From positions 60,323,922-60,387,921 of the forward strand of contig OX465282.1 in the NCBI GenBank assembly GCA_949987705.1: DNA of 64,000 bases, written 5' to 3'. Numbering within the stretch: position 1 is the stretch's first letter; every line of letters begins with the position of its first letter. The position numbers were made by a program, and so were the translations under genes. The notes under the pieces were generated by a model that saw only the letters and a program-made list of their open reading frames with translations, did no database searches and was not told the origin of the DNA. Shown here one piece after another: positions 31,045-42,151 of this stretch. Source of the stretch: Thereva unica. Its lineage: Eukaryota > Arthropoda > Insecta > Diptera > Therevidae.

Positions 31045-34000
31045 GCTCGCCCGTTGTCCCTGATTATACTTCCACTACACCTGCTATGACTACCATCAGC
31101 GACTTTACGTCAAATGATGCTCTTCCCGTTTTTCCCTCTGAGGAGGTTAAGCTTGCCTTCCTTTCCCGTTGGAAGAGATATATCTCCGCTCGTTCGCGCG
31201 TCTTCTCAGAGCCACCTTTTGTGGACTCCCTAACTTCCAAGCGCACCCCTCTCCAAATTAGAGTACGAGCAAAGGAGAAGCGACAATGTTTGCAGAAAAT
31301 TGTTTCTGCTTTCATCTCTGATACGTCAGATCCTAGTCTATTTACGAAGGTCATGTTAGCTAACGAAGAGGTGGTTGGGTTGTTGGACAGTGGTGCCACT
31401 GTTAGCTGTTTGGGAAGAGATGCCGAAGCGTTTCTAGCCAATCATCCCGAAGTGACAGTCTACGCTTTGCACTCGGTAGTGCATACTGCTGACGGGGCTC
31501 CGCAGAGACTGTGCGGTTATATTCGAGTTCCGATATCCTTTGGAGGAAGAACCCGTGATATAACCATCTATGTGGTGCCCAGTCTCAGCCAGAGACTGTA
31601 CCTAGGGATGGATTTTTGGAATCTTTTCGGCCTCGCTCCCCAAATAGTCGGCGAGATAAACGCTCCATCCGTGTCTGCAAAAATGCACGACTTAACGTCC
31701 ACGCAATGCGAACGGTTGGAACGCGTCAAGGCCAGATTTCCCTCTTTTGATGTCTTCGGACTGGGAAAGACTAACCTGGAGGAACACATCATAGACACTG
31801 GAGACTCAGTTCCTATTAAACAGAGGCATTATCCGGTCTCACCCGCTGTACAACAGCTGATGTATGGGGAGTTGGACAGGATGCTGTCGCTGGGTGTGAT
31901 TGAGCCATCAAATAGTCCCTGGAATTCTCCAGTGGTGTTAGTACGTAAACCAGGTAAAGTCCGCCTGTGCCTTGACTCTCGCAAGGTCAACAGTGTCACT
32001 GTCAAGGACGCCTACCCTCTACCACATATAGATGGTCTACTTGGTCGTCTTCAAGACACCAAGCTCATCACCAGCTTAGACCTGAAGGACGCCTTCTGGC
32101 AAATCCCTTTAGAGATGAAGTCGCGAGAGCGGACAGCTTTCACTGTCCCTGGTCGTCCCCTGTACCAGTTCACAGTGATGCCTTTCGGCTTATGTAACGC
32201 TAAAAACGGATAAAACCATCCCGGGCCATTTACGTGAAAACGTTTTTGTCTATCTGGACGACCTTCTCATAGTTTCACCTGACTTTGACTCCCACCTAAA
32301 GCTGTTAGACGAGGTAGCCAGCTGTCTCCGTCGTGCGGGGTTAACACTCAATCTGGCTAAAAGCAAATTCTGCGTGACTGAAGTGAAGTATCTCGGCTTC
32401 ATAATTGGTGATGGGACTCTGAAAACCGATCCTAATAAGGTGACGGCCATCAAGGACTTCCCGACTCCGAAGTCTCATAAGCAGACTCGGAGATTCTTGG
32501 GTATGACCGGATGGTATCAGCGTTTCATTCCCAATTATGCTAGCGTGGCTTCTCCAATCACGGATTGATTGACATCTAAATCTTTTAGTTGGACTGATGA
32601 GGCCCAGCAGGCGTTCGAGACCTTGAAAAAGCTGATGACGGAAGCTCCTCTTTTAGTCACTCCAGATTTTTCTAAGCCTTTCTATATTCAGTGCGATGCC
32701 AGCAGGACTGGTGTAGGAGTGTGCTTTTTCAAAAGGACGTGGATGGAGGAGAACATCCGATTGCTTATATGTCCAAGAAATTGAACGGAGCACAACGGAA
32801 CTACACCATTACTGAGCTCGAATGCTACGCAGCCGTGCTGAGTATAAAAAAGTTTAGAGCGTATGTTGAGGGACAGACTTTCACGGTCATTACTGACCAT
32901 GCAAGTCTAAAATGGCTCATGGGCCAGAAGGAGCTTAACGGCCGTTTAGCCCGGTGGAGTCTTAAGCTTCAGGGGTTCGACTTTACAATCGAACACCGTA
33001 AAGGCACCCACAATGTGGTTCCCGATGCCTTGTCACGCATGGATTGCGTTGACGAATTGTCCTTGTGTTTCGACGTGGACTTAAATGCCCCGTCTTTCAA
33101 GTCCCCCGAATATCTTCGTCTGGGTGATAGCCTCAGGCAAGCCTCACCGCAGCTACCAGACCTGCGAGTTGAAGATGGGTACGTTTTCAAGCGTACATCA
33201 CCACGTACTGGAAACCCGATTGCTGACGATCTAACCTGGAAGTTGTGGATTCCGATGGAACTGACCGCGTCTCTCGTCGAATCGTCTCATTCGCCTCCCC
33301 AAGCATCGCATGGTGGAGTAGGGAAGACCCTAGCCCGATTGCGATGCAAATACTTTTGGCCAGGAATGGCTAAACAGGTGAGGGACTTCATCGGCAACTG
33401 TGAGGTTTGCAAGACCACCAAAGCCCCCAGCTCAGTACTTCGACCACCTATGGGAAACCCCATGGATGCGTCGAGGCCGTTCCAATTTTTATACGTCGAT
33501 TTCTTAGGTCCTTATCCCAGGTCGAAGAAGGGCCACACGGCAGTATTTGTGGTATTGGATGCTTTCACCAAATTGGTCTTCCTGCAGCCAGTGTCCGCTG
33601 AGACCACGGCGGTGTCCGTCAAGTTTCTCGAGCAAACTATCTTCCATACCTTTGGAGTTCCAGAAACGGTCTTCTCCGACAATGGTCGGCAATTCACCTC
33701 CAAAGAGTTTGCTAAATTGTTAAGTGATTATGGCGTGCACCATGTGCCCACGGCTGTGTATTCGCCTCACCCCAACGCCTCTGAGCGGGTGAATAGATCT
33801 GTCTTAGCCGCCATTAGAGCGTACTTAAAGGAGGATCATCGTGAGTGGGATAGACATCTGTCGTCCATTGAATGTGCTCTTCGTAGTACCCACCACGAGG
33901 CGATTGGCATGTCCCCATATCAGGCCCTATTTGGTAGCCATATGATCCTGCACGGATCAGCATATCCAGTCCTGAAGAAACTGAACGTTTTCCAGGAGGG

Positions 34001-34316
34001 TGACATAGCTGTCTTGCCATTGACGGATAAAATGCAGATGCTTCGTGAGCGGATTGCTAGTAACTTAGCCGCCGCACACACCAGACATAAACACCAATAC
34101 AACTTACGGTGTCGTGTGGGCAGTTTTCGTTCAGGAGATGAGGTTTACCGGAGAACTTTCTGGGTGAGTAACCGAGCGGGTCGTTTCAGTGCCTAGTTGG
34201 CACCCCGGTTCCTGAAAGCTCGGATACGAAAAAAAATTGGAACGAGCTTGTACGAGCTGGAGGATTTGGCCGGTAAAAGCATAGGTGTTTTTCACGCCAA
34301 AGACTTACGTCCTTGA
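30939..34316 (+). pseudogene. pol: pol of the outer gypsy element, broken
   Basis: Protease: VVGLLDSGATVSCLG near 31372. RT: SPWNSPVVLVRKPGKVRLCLD, LDLKDAFWQIP, FTVMPFGLCNA, then YLDD at 32253-32264 and RFLGMTGWYQRFIPN. RNase H: FYIQCDASRTGVG, ITELECYAAVLSIKKFRAYVE, VITDHASLKWLM. Integrase: a zinc-binding HHCC region with CEVCK near 33400, then VDFLGP, FSDNGRQF and NASERVNRS as the D-D-E triad. Breaks: a deletion with frameshift near 32205 (after CNA), TGA at 32566-32568, a frameshift near 32720, and TAG at 34194-34196, after which the same frame continues (LAPRFLKARIRKK..FHAKDLRP) to TGA at 34316. It cannot give a full polyprotein. Confidence 0.85.
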
Positions 34317-34998
34317 TTTCCCGGAATAGTAAGCACCACCTCATAATATCGTAGTCCGATGTTAGTTTATAAATTCAGGGTATTCGTTGCTGGTCTCTTT
34401 ATTCTTCGGTCAGTCTGGAGAATGTCTCTCAGCAGACTGTTTGGCTGTCGTTCCACCGGAGGGAGTCAAAGGCAATGTGGTATTGCTGGAGACTGGCCCG
34501 ATGGAGCGAAAGCAAACTGGGCTTGTACGTAAATGTTGGGAGACTTGTGGATATCCGTCGGGGGACAATGTGGTATTGTCTTTCGCCTGTTATTCGCAAC
34601 CCCAAGTATTTCGTTGGGAGGTTTTCCAGACTGGCCATTGCAAATTACGATTGCAAATTTGGGCGGTAAGAGCATAGGTGTATATCACGCCAAAGACCTA
34701 CGTCGTTGATTTCCTCAAGGTTTCCTTTCATTTTTATAAATTTTGGTCAGGCTGTGGGTGTACCTCGGCGAATTAGTTGCCTGTCGTCCTACTGGGGTGA
34801 GTCACATGCAATGTGGGATTGCGTGAGATTGACTCCACGGTACGAGAGGAAACCGGTTCTGGCGAGAATGTCTGTAAGTTTACAGGAAACGGAGGGGGAC
34901 AATATGGAATTGCCTTCAGCCGGATCCTGGTACTTCCAGATATTCTTCCGAGTGATCTACTGACTGCTCCACCTTTTCAAAAGTTGGCGTAAGCACTC
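34317..34998 (+). repeat. 3' non-coding region of the outer element with a degenerate direct repeat
   Basis: 'ggtaagagcataggtgtatatcacgccaaagacctacgtcgttgatttcc' at ~34665 repeats the very end of pol at ~34272. After each copy comes related sequence: 'tataaatt', then 'ggcaatgtggtattgctggaga' in the first and 'tgcaatgtgggattgcgtgaga' in the second. So a unit of about 390 bp including the last ~17 codons of pol was duplicated. No envelope gene is visible. The open frames here are unassigned. Confidence 0.55.
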
Positions 34999-35002
34999 TT
35001 CT

Positions 35003-35347
35003 TGTAGGGACATCGTCCTACTACTTCCGGTCGTACTTAGTCAAGGAGACTTGTTACAAAAAACGCAGTCGACCGAGGCTAAGTAAGAAAAAAATAAATT
35101 AAAAAACTTTTGACGTTCAAAAAAAAAAATCTTAACAGTTGTCAACGAAATATAAAAATATATCGTGTTTTTAAATTTGAACTAATTCTATAAATAAATA
35201 ACCAACCCATTATAAAGTTAAAAGAAAATGTAAAGTGTTAAATATAATGTGTATCAAAACTAGAATAAATGTATAGAGTTACAAAGCAAAAAGTCTGTTA
35301 ATTAAAAACAAAGCAAAGAACTACATATTAGGAAGCAAACTTCTAAA
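35003..35347 (+). repeat. 5' LTR of CsRn1-like element
   Basis: 345 bp starting TGTAGGGACATCG and ending near CTTCTAAA, fixed by comparison with the 3' LTR and by the TTCT duplication. It does not end in the usual CA; the exact last base could shift by one or two. Confidence 0.85.
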
Positions 35348-35348
35348 G

Positions 35349-35366
35349 TGGTGACCCCGACGTGAT
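35349..35366 (+). promoter_or_regulatory. Primer binding site for tRNA-Trp
   Basis: TGGTGACCCCGACGTGAT, immediately after the 5' LTR, is the exact complement of the last 18 bases of metazoan tRNA-Trp with CCA. Confidence 0.9.
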
Positions 35367-35649
35367 AGCAGTCAAGGATTAAGACATTCCTGAAGATCCT
35401 TAATTATAATCATTTGATGCCCACTGGGACAGTGTTTTTGTTAAGGACTTGAAGGACCCCGTGAAGAGGAAAGCACACCGTTTCCAGACACGAATCAAGA
35501 TATCCAGATAGAAGTATCAAGACTTCTGAAGAAAAAAAAAAACATAAGAAGGTTACGTACGAAACTGGTTTGAAGATTGAAAGATAAGTGGGCCTTCCTT
35601 TTAAATTTTAAATAAATAGAATTAATATTAATCTCAAATCATTCTAAAA

Positions 35650-35680
<31 letters not shown>

Positions 35681-35847
35681 AATAGATTATTTGAGATTGT
35701 TGATTTCTCTATATTGATTTATCTGATTATTGAGTGTGTTGGTTTTTTTTTTTTTTTCATTTCACTTGTGTACTCGTCGTGTTGTTGTTGTTTTTTCCCC
35801 CTTTTCCTATTTCTTTTCATTGGGTTGACGCTGTTTAGTTTTGCACA
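35367..35847 (+). other. Leader of the CsRn1-like element
   Basis: About 480 bp without a gene between primer site and gag. It contains a T-run of about 27 bases near 35650-35676 and a second T-run near 35743. Confidence 0.6.
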
Positions 35848-36837
35848 ATGAATAGAACGTTGGAAAATTCATTTATTCTCGACATGGATGAGTCGTTGCC
35901 CAGCCTGGAGGAAGGGCTGCCGGATCGGCGTAGGGTTCGGGCAGAAGTTGATGTAGCCTCAACGGCTAGATTTAACCTGCCCGAATTCCATCAAAGCGAC
36001 CCGGCAGTCTGGTTCTACCAGGCTGAGGCCCAATTCTCGTTGAATGGGGTCTCATCAGACAGGCAAAAGCTATCCCATGTGGTCTCGGCACTGCCAACCG
36101 AGGCCGCAAAGATACTGCTCCATGCCTTCCCGGACCTCAGCACCGCCAGCTACGTAGAGGCTAGGAGGAGGTTGCTCGACCGATATGGTTTATCGACGAG
36201 GAACCGACTCGAACAACTGCTGGCGGCTCATGAGCCGGGGGACAGGAAACCTTCTGATTTTTTAAGAGGGTTGCAAAGTCTGGCCGGAGACAGCCTGGGC
36301 GAGAGCGAGGGTCTCATCAGGGGTCTTTGGGAAAGGCGACTTCCCAGGGACATCCAGGTGGTCCTAGCTGCGTCTTCGGACCAGTCTTTGGATCAACTGT
36401 CCAGGCTGGCAGACAAGGTGTGGGAGGTGACATCTCGCCAGCCCACACCTGCTCAGGTGTCAGAGGTTAGGGCCTCATCATCCCTGGAGAGGACGGTGCA
36501 GTCCCTCCAACGAGAGGTACGCCAGTTGAAGGCACTCATGTTGGGGGAGAAACATGGACCGCAACAGGGGTCGACGAGAGGAACTGCTGGTCAGCAACAA
36601 TGGAACCGCGCTCCGGCGCAACAGCCATCGACAACTTCGTTGAAGACCAGCAACCTCACCAATCAGGGAGCGATCCCTAAGTCCTCCGCCGCGCAGGCAC
36701 TGCCGGGGACGCTCTGCTACTTCCACTACCGCTTCGGTAGTGGGGCAGAGCGGTGCACCCCGCCTTGCGCTTTTAAAGGTCCAGGCTCAGCAGCCAAGAG
36801 GGACCGGAGGACAAAGGGGCTCCGTTCAAAAAATTAA
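35848..36837 (+). CDS. gag: gag of the CsRn1-like element (CHCC-type)
   Basis: 329 codons from ATG ([11 protein letters not shown]). The capsid-like body begins [23 protein letters not shown], then [16 protein letters not shown] and [20 protein letters not shown], which is the known retrotransposon gag core. After a Q/S/T-rich linker, [18 protein letters not shown] gives the C-x2-H-x9-C-x3-C arrangement typical of CsRn1 elements in place of the CCHC knuckle. It likely forms the particle and packs RNA. The last sense codons read TCA AAA AAT and then TAA. The A-AAA-AAT heptamer there, with a hairpin five bases on, is a -1 frameshift signal for making Gag-Pol. No breaks. Confidence 0.92.
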   Translation: MNRTLENSFILDMDESLPSLEEGLPDRRRVRAEVDVASTARFNLPEFHQSDPAVWFYQAEAQFSLNGVSSDRQKLSHVVSALPTEAAKILLHAFPDLSTASYVEARRRLLDRYGLSTRNRLEQLLAAHEPGDRKPSDFLRGLQSLAGDSLGESEGLIRGLWERRLPRDIQVVLAASSDQSLDQLSRLADKVWEVTSRQPTPAQVSEVRASSSLERTVQSLQREVRQLKALMLGEKHGPQQGSTRGTAGQQQWNRAPAQQPSTTSLKTSNLTNQGAIPKSSAAQALPGTLCYFHYRFGSGAERCTPPCAFKGPGSAAKRDRRTKGLRSKN

Positions 36838-39800
36838 ATTGGCGGGGAGTCGCCACATCCGCGAGCGTCTCTCAGCAGAGACGCTCGTGTAGATTATTTG
36901 TCCGCGACCAGCACAACCAGCTCGATTTTTTAATTGATTCTGGCGCGGACATATCATTAGTTCCTAAACACATTTTTAGGGTACAAACAACATGCCCTAA
37001 TTTGCTTCTGCGGGCCGCAAATGGATCCACGATCCAAACTTTTGGCACGAAGTTATTGGAACTGAACCTAGGTCTTCGCCGACGGTTCATCCACAACTTC
37101 ATAATAGCCAACACTAATAAAGCTATACTCGGTGCGGACTTTCTAACAAAGTTCGAACTCATCCTCGACTTCAAAAAGCGAGAATTAGTTGACTCACAGA
37201 CCAGTCTTCGGACTGACGCCTGTGCAACTGGTGAGTATGTACTCGAGAGCTTTGAATGCCAACATCTTGGCAAATATAAAGTATTGTTAATGAAGTACGC
37301 TTCATTAACACAACCACCAAATTTTAACCTACCGGTTAAACACAATGTGCAACACCACATTGTTACTAATGGGCAATTACCTTTCGTTACCGCTCGTAGA
37401 ATTCATCCTGAGAAGCTCAAGGTGGCGAAATTGGAGTTTGAACATATGGTTCAACTAGGGATTTGTCGACCATCGTCGTCTCCCGCAGCATCTCCACTTC
37501 ATCTGGTCCCTAAACGGGATACAAATGATTGGAGGCCATGCGGCGACTACCGTCGCCTTAATGCAGTCACAGTGCCGGATAGATATCCAATCCCGCACAT
37601 TCACAATTTTTCTGTGAACCTTCACGGATGCACGATTTTTTCGAAGGTGGATTTGGTACGTGCCTATCATAACATCCCCATTGCACAAGAAGACGTGCAT
37701 AAGACTGCCATAATAACACCTTTTGGTCTGTTTGAGTTTACTCGCATGCCATTTGGGTTAAGAAATGCAGCCCAGTCATTTCAAAGATTTATGAACGAAG
37801 TCACAAGAGACTTAGACTTCGTTTATGTCTATCTAGACGATATACTTATCGCTAGTAAATCCGAGGATGAGCATCTCACTCACCTCGAATTACTGTTTAA
37901 ACGCCTTGATAATTTTGGTTTAACAATAAAATTATCAAAATGCGTTTTTGGGGTCAGTGAGATCAACTTTTTGGGACATAGTATCGGCAAGGATGGAATC
38001 CTTCCATCACCCGAACGCGTCCAAGCAATTAATGACCTCACAACTCCAACAACAGTTAAACAAATTCAAAAATTTATAGGAATGGTGAACTTTTATCACC
38101 GATTTATTCCTAAACTAGCACAACTGCTAGTACCGATTAATGAACATTTGAGGGAACTCCTCAATTGTTCATCAACAACAAAAAATAAGGAACAACTTCC
38201 TTGGCCCGCAGAATGCCAACAAGCATTCCTCGACGTGAAAGCCGCAATGGCTGCAGCAGTGATGCTGATACACCCACTAGAGGATGCTAAATATAGCGTC
38301 ACAACTGATGCTTCCGATTTCGCTATCGGAGCTGTGCTGGAACAATTTAACGGTCACAGATGGCAACCATTAGCTTTCTTTTCTAAGAAGCTATCATCTG
38401 CTGAACGAAATTATTCTGCATTCGATCGCGAACTACTCGCAATCTTTGCAGCTATAAAACATTTTCGGTACTTTGTTGAAGGAAGAAATTTCGTGGTCTA
38501 CACTGACCACAAACCTTTAATACATGCCCTTCACACAAAAACCGAAAGATCTCCCCGCCAAACAAGACACCTGAGCCTAATTTCCCAGTTCACAACCGAC
38601 ATCAGACATGTCTCTGGGAAACAAAACGTTGTCGCAGATTATTTATCTCGCTCATTAGCGGCCGACAACGTTGACACAATCACCTTCGATTTGCCACATC
38701 TGGTGAAAGCACAAGAAGGTGACAAAGAGTTACAACGACTCCAAGAGCATCCCAGTAGTAGCTCGAAGGTAAAACTAATACTCACACCAATTCCTTTCAC
38801 AACTCATGAAGTTTGGTGTGAGATTAGCACGGGTACATTACGCCCATACATACCTTCATCATTAAGAAAATTAGCATTCAATGCTGAACATAGCTTGTCG
38901 CATCCAGGCATACGTGCCACAAGGCAAGCTATTACTAAAAAATATTTTTGGCCAGCGATCAATAAAGACTGTAACAACTGGTCTAGATCTTGCATAGGTT
39001 GCCAAAAATCTAAAGTTTCGAGACATACCAAATCTCCACATGAAGCTTTTAACCCACCAAATAATAGATTTGAACATATCCATATGGATATTGTTGGACC
39101 ATTGCCCCCATCTCGAGGATATTCATACATCCTAACAATCGTAGACCGATTTACGAGATGGCCGGAAGCATATCCAATTCGAGACATCTCTGCTACTACG
39201 GTGGCCAAACATTTTGTCACCGAGTACGTCCCAAGATTTGGCGCACCACTTGAAATTACAACAGATCAAGGGTCGCAGTTTGAATCAAAATTATTCAATG
39301 AAGTCACAAGACTTCTAGGTACGCATAGGATACGTACAACCGCCTACCATCCTCAAGCAAATGGGATGGTAGAGCGATTCCATAGACAACTGAAAGCGGC
39401 CTTAATGGCAAGGGACAACACTACTCATTGGAGTGAGGATTTGCCCTTTGTCTTATTAGGTATTCGCTCGGCAATTAAAGCCGATTTACAATGCTCACCA
39501 GCAGAACTTGTCTATGGACAGAATCTGAGGCTCTCCAATTCAATTTCCATCCCAACGGATGAGAACCCGATAGAGCACTCAGAATTTCTAACACGTCTTC
39601 GCACACACATGAAAGCTCTGTCGGCGACACAGCCCCGACAGTCAGTTCAAAATGATGTGTACGTGCCGAACGCCTTAGAGAACGCGGAGTATGTTTTCAT
39701 ACGTACCGATCGCGTCCGACGGCCTTTTGAAACACCATACGAAGGGCCATTCAAAGTAATCAAAAGATTACGTAAACATTTCGTCGTCAACATAAATGAC

Positions 39801-39896
39801 ACAAATAAGTCGATAGCTATCGATCGACTAAAACCTGCTTTTGAGTGTGACCGAGACGTTGAAGCAGCATCAATTCGCTCGGTACACTTCATGTAA
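36741..39896 (+). CDS. pol: pol of the CsRn1-like element: protease, RT, RNase H, integrase
   Basis: The frame is open from 36741 to TAA at 39894-39896, over 1,050 codons, and is entered by -1 frameshift near 36834. Protease: [12 protein letters not shown] with Asp at 36936 and [42 protein letters not shown] and the catalytic [10 protein letters not shown] near 37830. RNase [17 protein letters not shown] and [27 protein letters not shown]. Integrase: HPGIRATRQ with CIGCQKSK (HHCC), [22 protein letters not shown] and [14 protein letters not shown] as the D-D-E core, then a C-terminal [11 protein letters not shown] block. Sizes and order fit an intact CsRn1 polyprotein. No stop or frameshift is seen. 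Confidence 0.92.
36828..36834 (+). promoter_or_regulatory. -1 ribosomal frameshift slippery site (A AAA AAT)
   Basis: It sits in the gag frame directly before the gag TAA (36835-36837) and moves ribosomes into the pol frame, open from 36741. Confidence 0.75.
36840..36855 (+). promoter_or_regulatory. Frameshift-stimulating hairpin candidate
   Basis: TGGCG (36840-36844) pairs with CGCCA (36851-36855), loop GGGAGT, five bases after the slippery site, which is the normal spacing for -1 frameshifting. Confidence 0.6.
36862..36887 (+). promoter_or_regulatory. Second perfect hairpin downstream of the frameshift site
   Basis: CGAGCGTCTC (36862-36871) pairs perfectly with GAGACGCTCG (36878-36887), loop TCAGCA. 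It lies 27 bases after the slippery heptamer, further than usual, and may add to or replace the first hairpin's role, or pair in a larger structure. Confidence 0.55.
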
Positions 39897-39904
39897 CGCT
39901 ACGC

Positions 39905-39917
39905 TGGGAGGGGAGTA
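39905..39917 (+). promoter_or_regulatory. Polypurine tract of the CsRn1-like element
   Basis: TGGGAGGGGAGTA directly before the 3' LTR is the expected primer site for plus-strand DNA synthesis. Confidence 0.7.
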
Positions 39918-40261
39918 TGTAGGGACATCGTCCTACTACTTCCGGTCGTACTTAGTCAAGGAGACTTGTTACAAAAAACGCAGTCGACCGAGGCTAAGTA
40001 AGAAAAAAATAAATTAAAAAACTTTTGACGTTCAAAAAAAAAATCTTAACAGTTGTCAACGAAATATAAAAATATATCGTGTTTTTAAATTTGAACTAAT
40101 TCTATAAATAAATAACCAACCCATTATAAAGTTAAAAGAAAATGTAAAGTGTTAAATATAATGTGTATCAAAACTAGAATAAATGTATAGAGTTACAAAG
40201 CAAAAAGTCTGTTAATTAAAAACAAAGCAAAGAACTACATATTAGGAAGCAAACTTCTAAA
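39918..40261 (+). repeat. 3' LTR of CsRn1-like element
   Basis: 344 bp; identical to the 5' LTR apart from one base in an A-run. It is followed by TTCT, the duplicated target. Confidence 0.88.
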
Positions 40262-40302
40262 TTCTAACCTCGTTCCTAGTTACTCCTCTTACCTGTGTAG
40301 TA

Positions 40303-40371
40303 GCCCGGCTAGCTCACTAGAGCATGAGAATCCTATTCTCAGGTCGTGAGTCGAGTCCCACATTGGCGCCA
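40303..40371 (+). tRNA. tRNA-Lys-like sequence ending in CCA, inside the outer gypsy element
   Basis: It begins GCCCGGCTAGCTCA and continues with an anticodon arm TGAGA-ATCCTAT-TCTCA, then GGTCGTGAGTCGAGTCCCAC and ends ATTGGCGCCA. This follows metazoan tRNA-Lys(CTT) along its length. The D loop lacks about four bases, one G is missing in the acceptor 3' strand, the anticodon reads CCT and the T-arm has changes. The terminal CCA is not encoded in eukaryotic tRNA genes, so a reverse-transcribed origin from mature tRNA is likely. It lies 77 bp before the 3' LTR of an element primed by tRNA-Lys. Probably not functional. Confidence 0.6.
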
Positions 40372-40447
40372 AAGATATTAGACCTACGGCGACCGTTTTT
40401 TTCGGCTCCTCACTGCCTCGCGAGTCGGCTTTGTGGACCCGAGGGTA

Positions 40448-42151
40448 TGTAACGGTCGGTTGAATCCCCCTCGCGGGAATTTGGAAAATTTCTATGAAAT
40501 CACTTGCCTGAGAACAAAGTTTACAAAATTTGTAAATCAAGTAGGGGAGAAAAGAGAAAATAGGAAAAAATCGGAGGAGATTTGTCAGTTTGTTTTGTTT
40601 TTTTTGGGGGGAGGTTGAAAATGATAGGACTGTTACTTACCACTAGCACGATTTAATGTGGAAATTTGAAAACTAGATAAATATCAAGTCATATCTACCT
40701 CCTTTATATTGTTCCACTATTGTTTGTCGAATCAGTTTTAAATAAAACGGGGTTTCGAGTATCCCTCAGTAAGAGGAAATCAATCCAAAAAAAAAGTGAA
40801 CTTTGGCCAAGCAGAAGAGAAAAACAAAGAAAAAGTAGAGGAATACCCCTTTCTGGAAATACAAGTATTCACCAAAAAAAAAGAACACAATCCATCTGTA
40901 GCTGCAAGCGCCGAAGCTCATCGTCCAGGTATATTTGTGCGGTGGAAGAAAGTTTGGTGCTGGAGGTAGCCAAATTAAATCAATTTCAAGCCACGTCTGC
41001 TATTTACCTTCTGGAGCAAGGTCAAGGCGAGAAGTGGGGAAAGTCTCATTCTGGGAGAGGAAGCTGGCATTTTAGTAACTATTTAGTAACCCGTTGTTGT
41101 GTTCACCGAAACCTAAAGTACATATCCAATCTAAAGTAATAGCCTAACAATTGGAAACCAAGCAAATACTTTATAAATTGTTGTTCTTTCACTGTTCCCG
41201 TACAACTTTCACGTTGTTATGACACCAGATTGTTATGTACTAATTTAAACGAAATTTCCTTTTTATTCTTTTTTATTCATTATATAATAAAAACACCACG
41301 ACACGCACCTGACAACAACTTACTATAATTGATCTTGCTTGTTGTCAATATTCATACAGGCAGTTAACCGTAACGTAGTTATATTATTATTAAATATTGG
41401 CTTAAATTTTTTTTGATTTGCAAAATAATTTTCTGGTTGATTTCAAATAATTTATTCTTAATTAAAATTGAACACGATATTTGTGATACCATTTGTGATA
41501 AAACGAGGCGAAATTGGTACCAATACGACGCGTTTTAAAATCATTTATCATACGGAAGTATCCCGACAGTGGAAATTGTAAATTGTTTTTTTATTTGAAA
41601 ATGTAGATGTGTTGATCTAGTATGACATTGTTCTTATTTCATGTCCCATTGAATATTGATGTTACCTATTGGTGTTTCTTGTTTTTGATAACTGTTTCTG
41701 AAATAAACGAAAAAAATTTTTAAGCTATTAATGATGAACTCAAGTTGTTAGATTTTTTTGTTTGGGGAATGGTTGGGGCGGAATCTAGTTCTTCTCAGGG
41801 TTCTTAGGTGCTGTATTTCCTGGTCAGGTGATGGTACTCATACTATCAACTGGCAAGGAAATGGACTACAATGACCCGGCTCAGGCAATGCCTGAAGGTT
41901 GATGGAAACGGAAGATTTACTTAGTCACAGGTAAGTGGTGAACCATGCTACGTATAGGCTCGGCCACACACCCCACGACCCACCCGGCGAGCTAGATAAC
42001 TCCGTGTGGCCGGCAGAGGAGTTTCGGAATTTTTTTCTTTTTCTTGTGTATGGTATTGACTCCTTGGTCATGCTTTCCGGGCTTATGGCTAAGGGAGCAA
42101 TACCTCGCATAAGTGGCGCCCAATAGTTTATCGCGCCATTATGCTATTACA
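40448..42151 (+). repeat. 3' LTR (1,704 bp) of the outer gypsy element
   Basis: TGTAACGGTCGG to GCTATTACA, same ends as the 5' LTR. It lacks ~43 and 15 bp present in the 5' LTR but is otherwise nearly identical. It is followed by AATA, the duplicated target. The preceding bases (GACCCGAGGGTA) are a weak purine tract. Confidence 0.9.

Larger units (their letters stand above)
35003..40261 (+). mobile_element. CsRn1-type Ty3/gypsy retrotransposon, complete and young
   Basis: 5,259 bp with 345/344-bp LTRs, TTCT on both sides (34999-35002, 40262-40265), a perfect 18-nt tRNA-Trp primer site, intact gag and pol and a purine tract before the 3' LTR. The LTRs differ only in one A-run (11 against 10). 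The Gag CHCC motif (C-x2-H-x9-C-x3-C) and the tRNA-Trp primer are defining traits of the CsRn1 clade, known first from Clonorchis and found in insects. It is inserted in the 3' region of the outer gypsy element. All expected parts are present and open, so it may still be mobile; that is inference. Confidence 0.92.

Noticed and set aside
29935..34316. Endogenous retrovirus rather than retrotransposon
   Set aside because: No envelope frame is found; gag-pol layout and primer type fit an LTR retrotransposon.
34317..34998. Envelope gene of the outer gypsy element
   Set aside because: Frames are short, overlap each other on both strands and show no signal peptide, cleavage site or membrane segment.
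40303..40371. Functional chromosomal tRNA-Lys gene
   Set aside because: Anticodon and D loop are altered, one acceptor base is missing and CCA is encoded; a captured copy is more likely.
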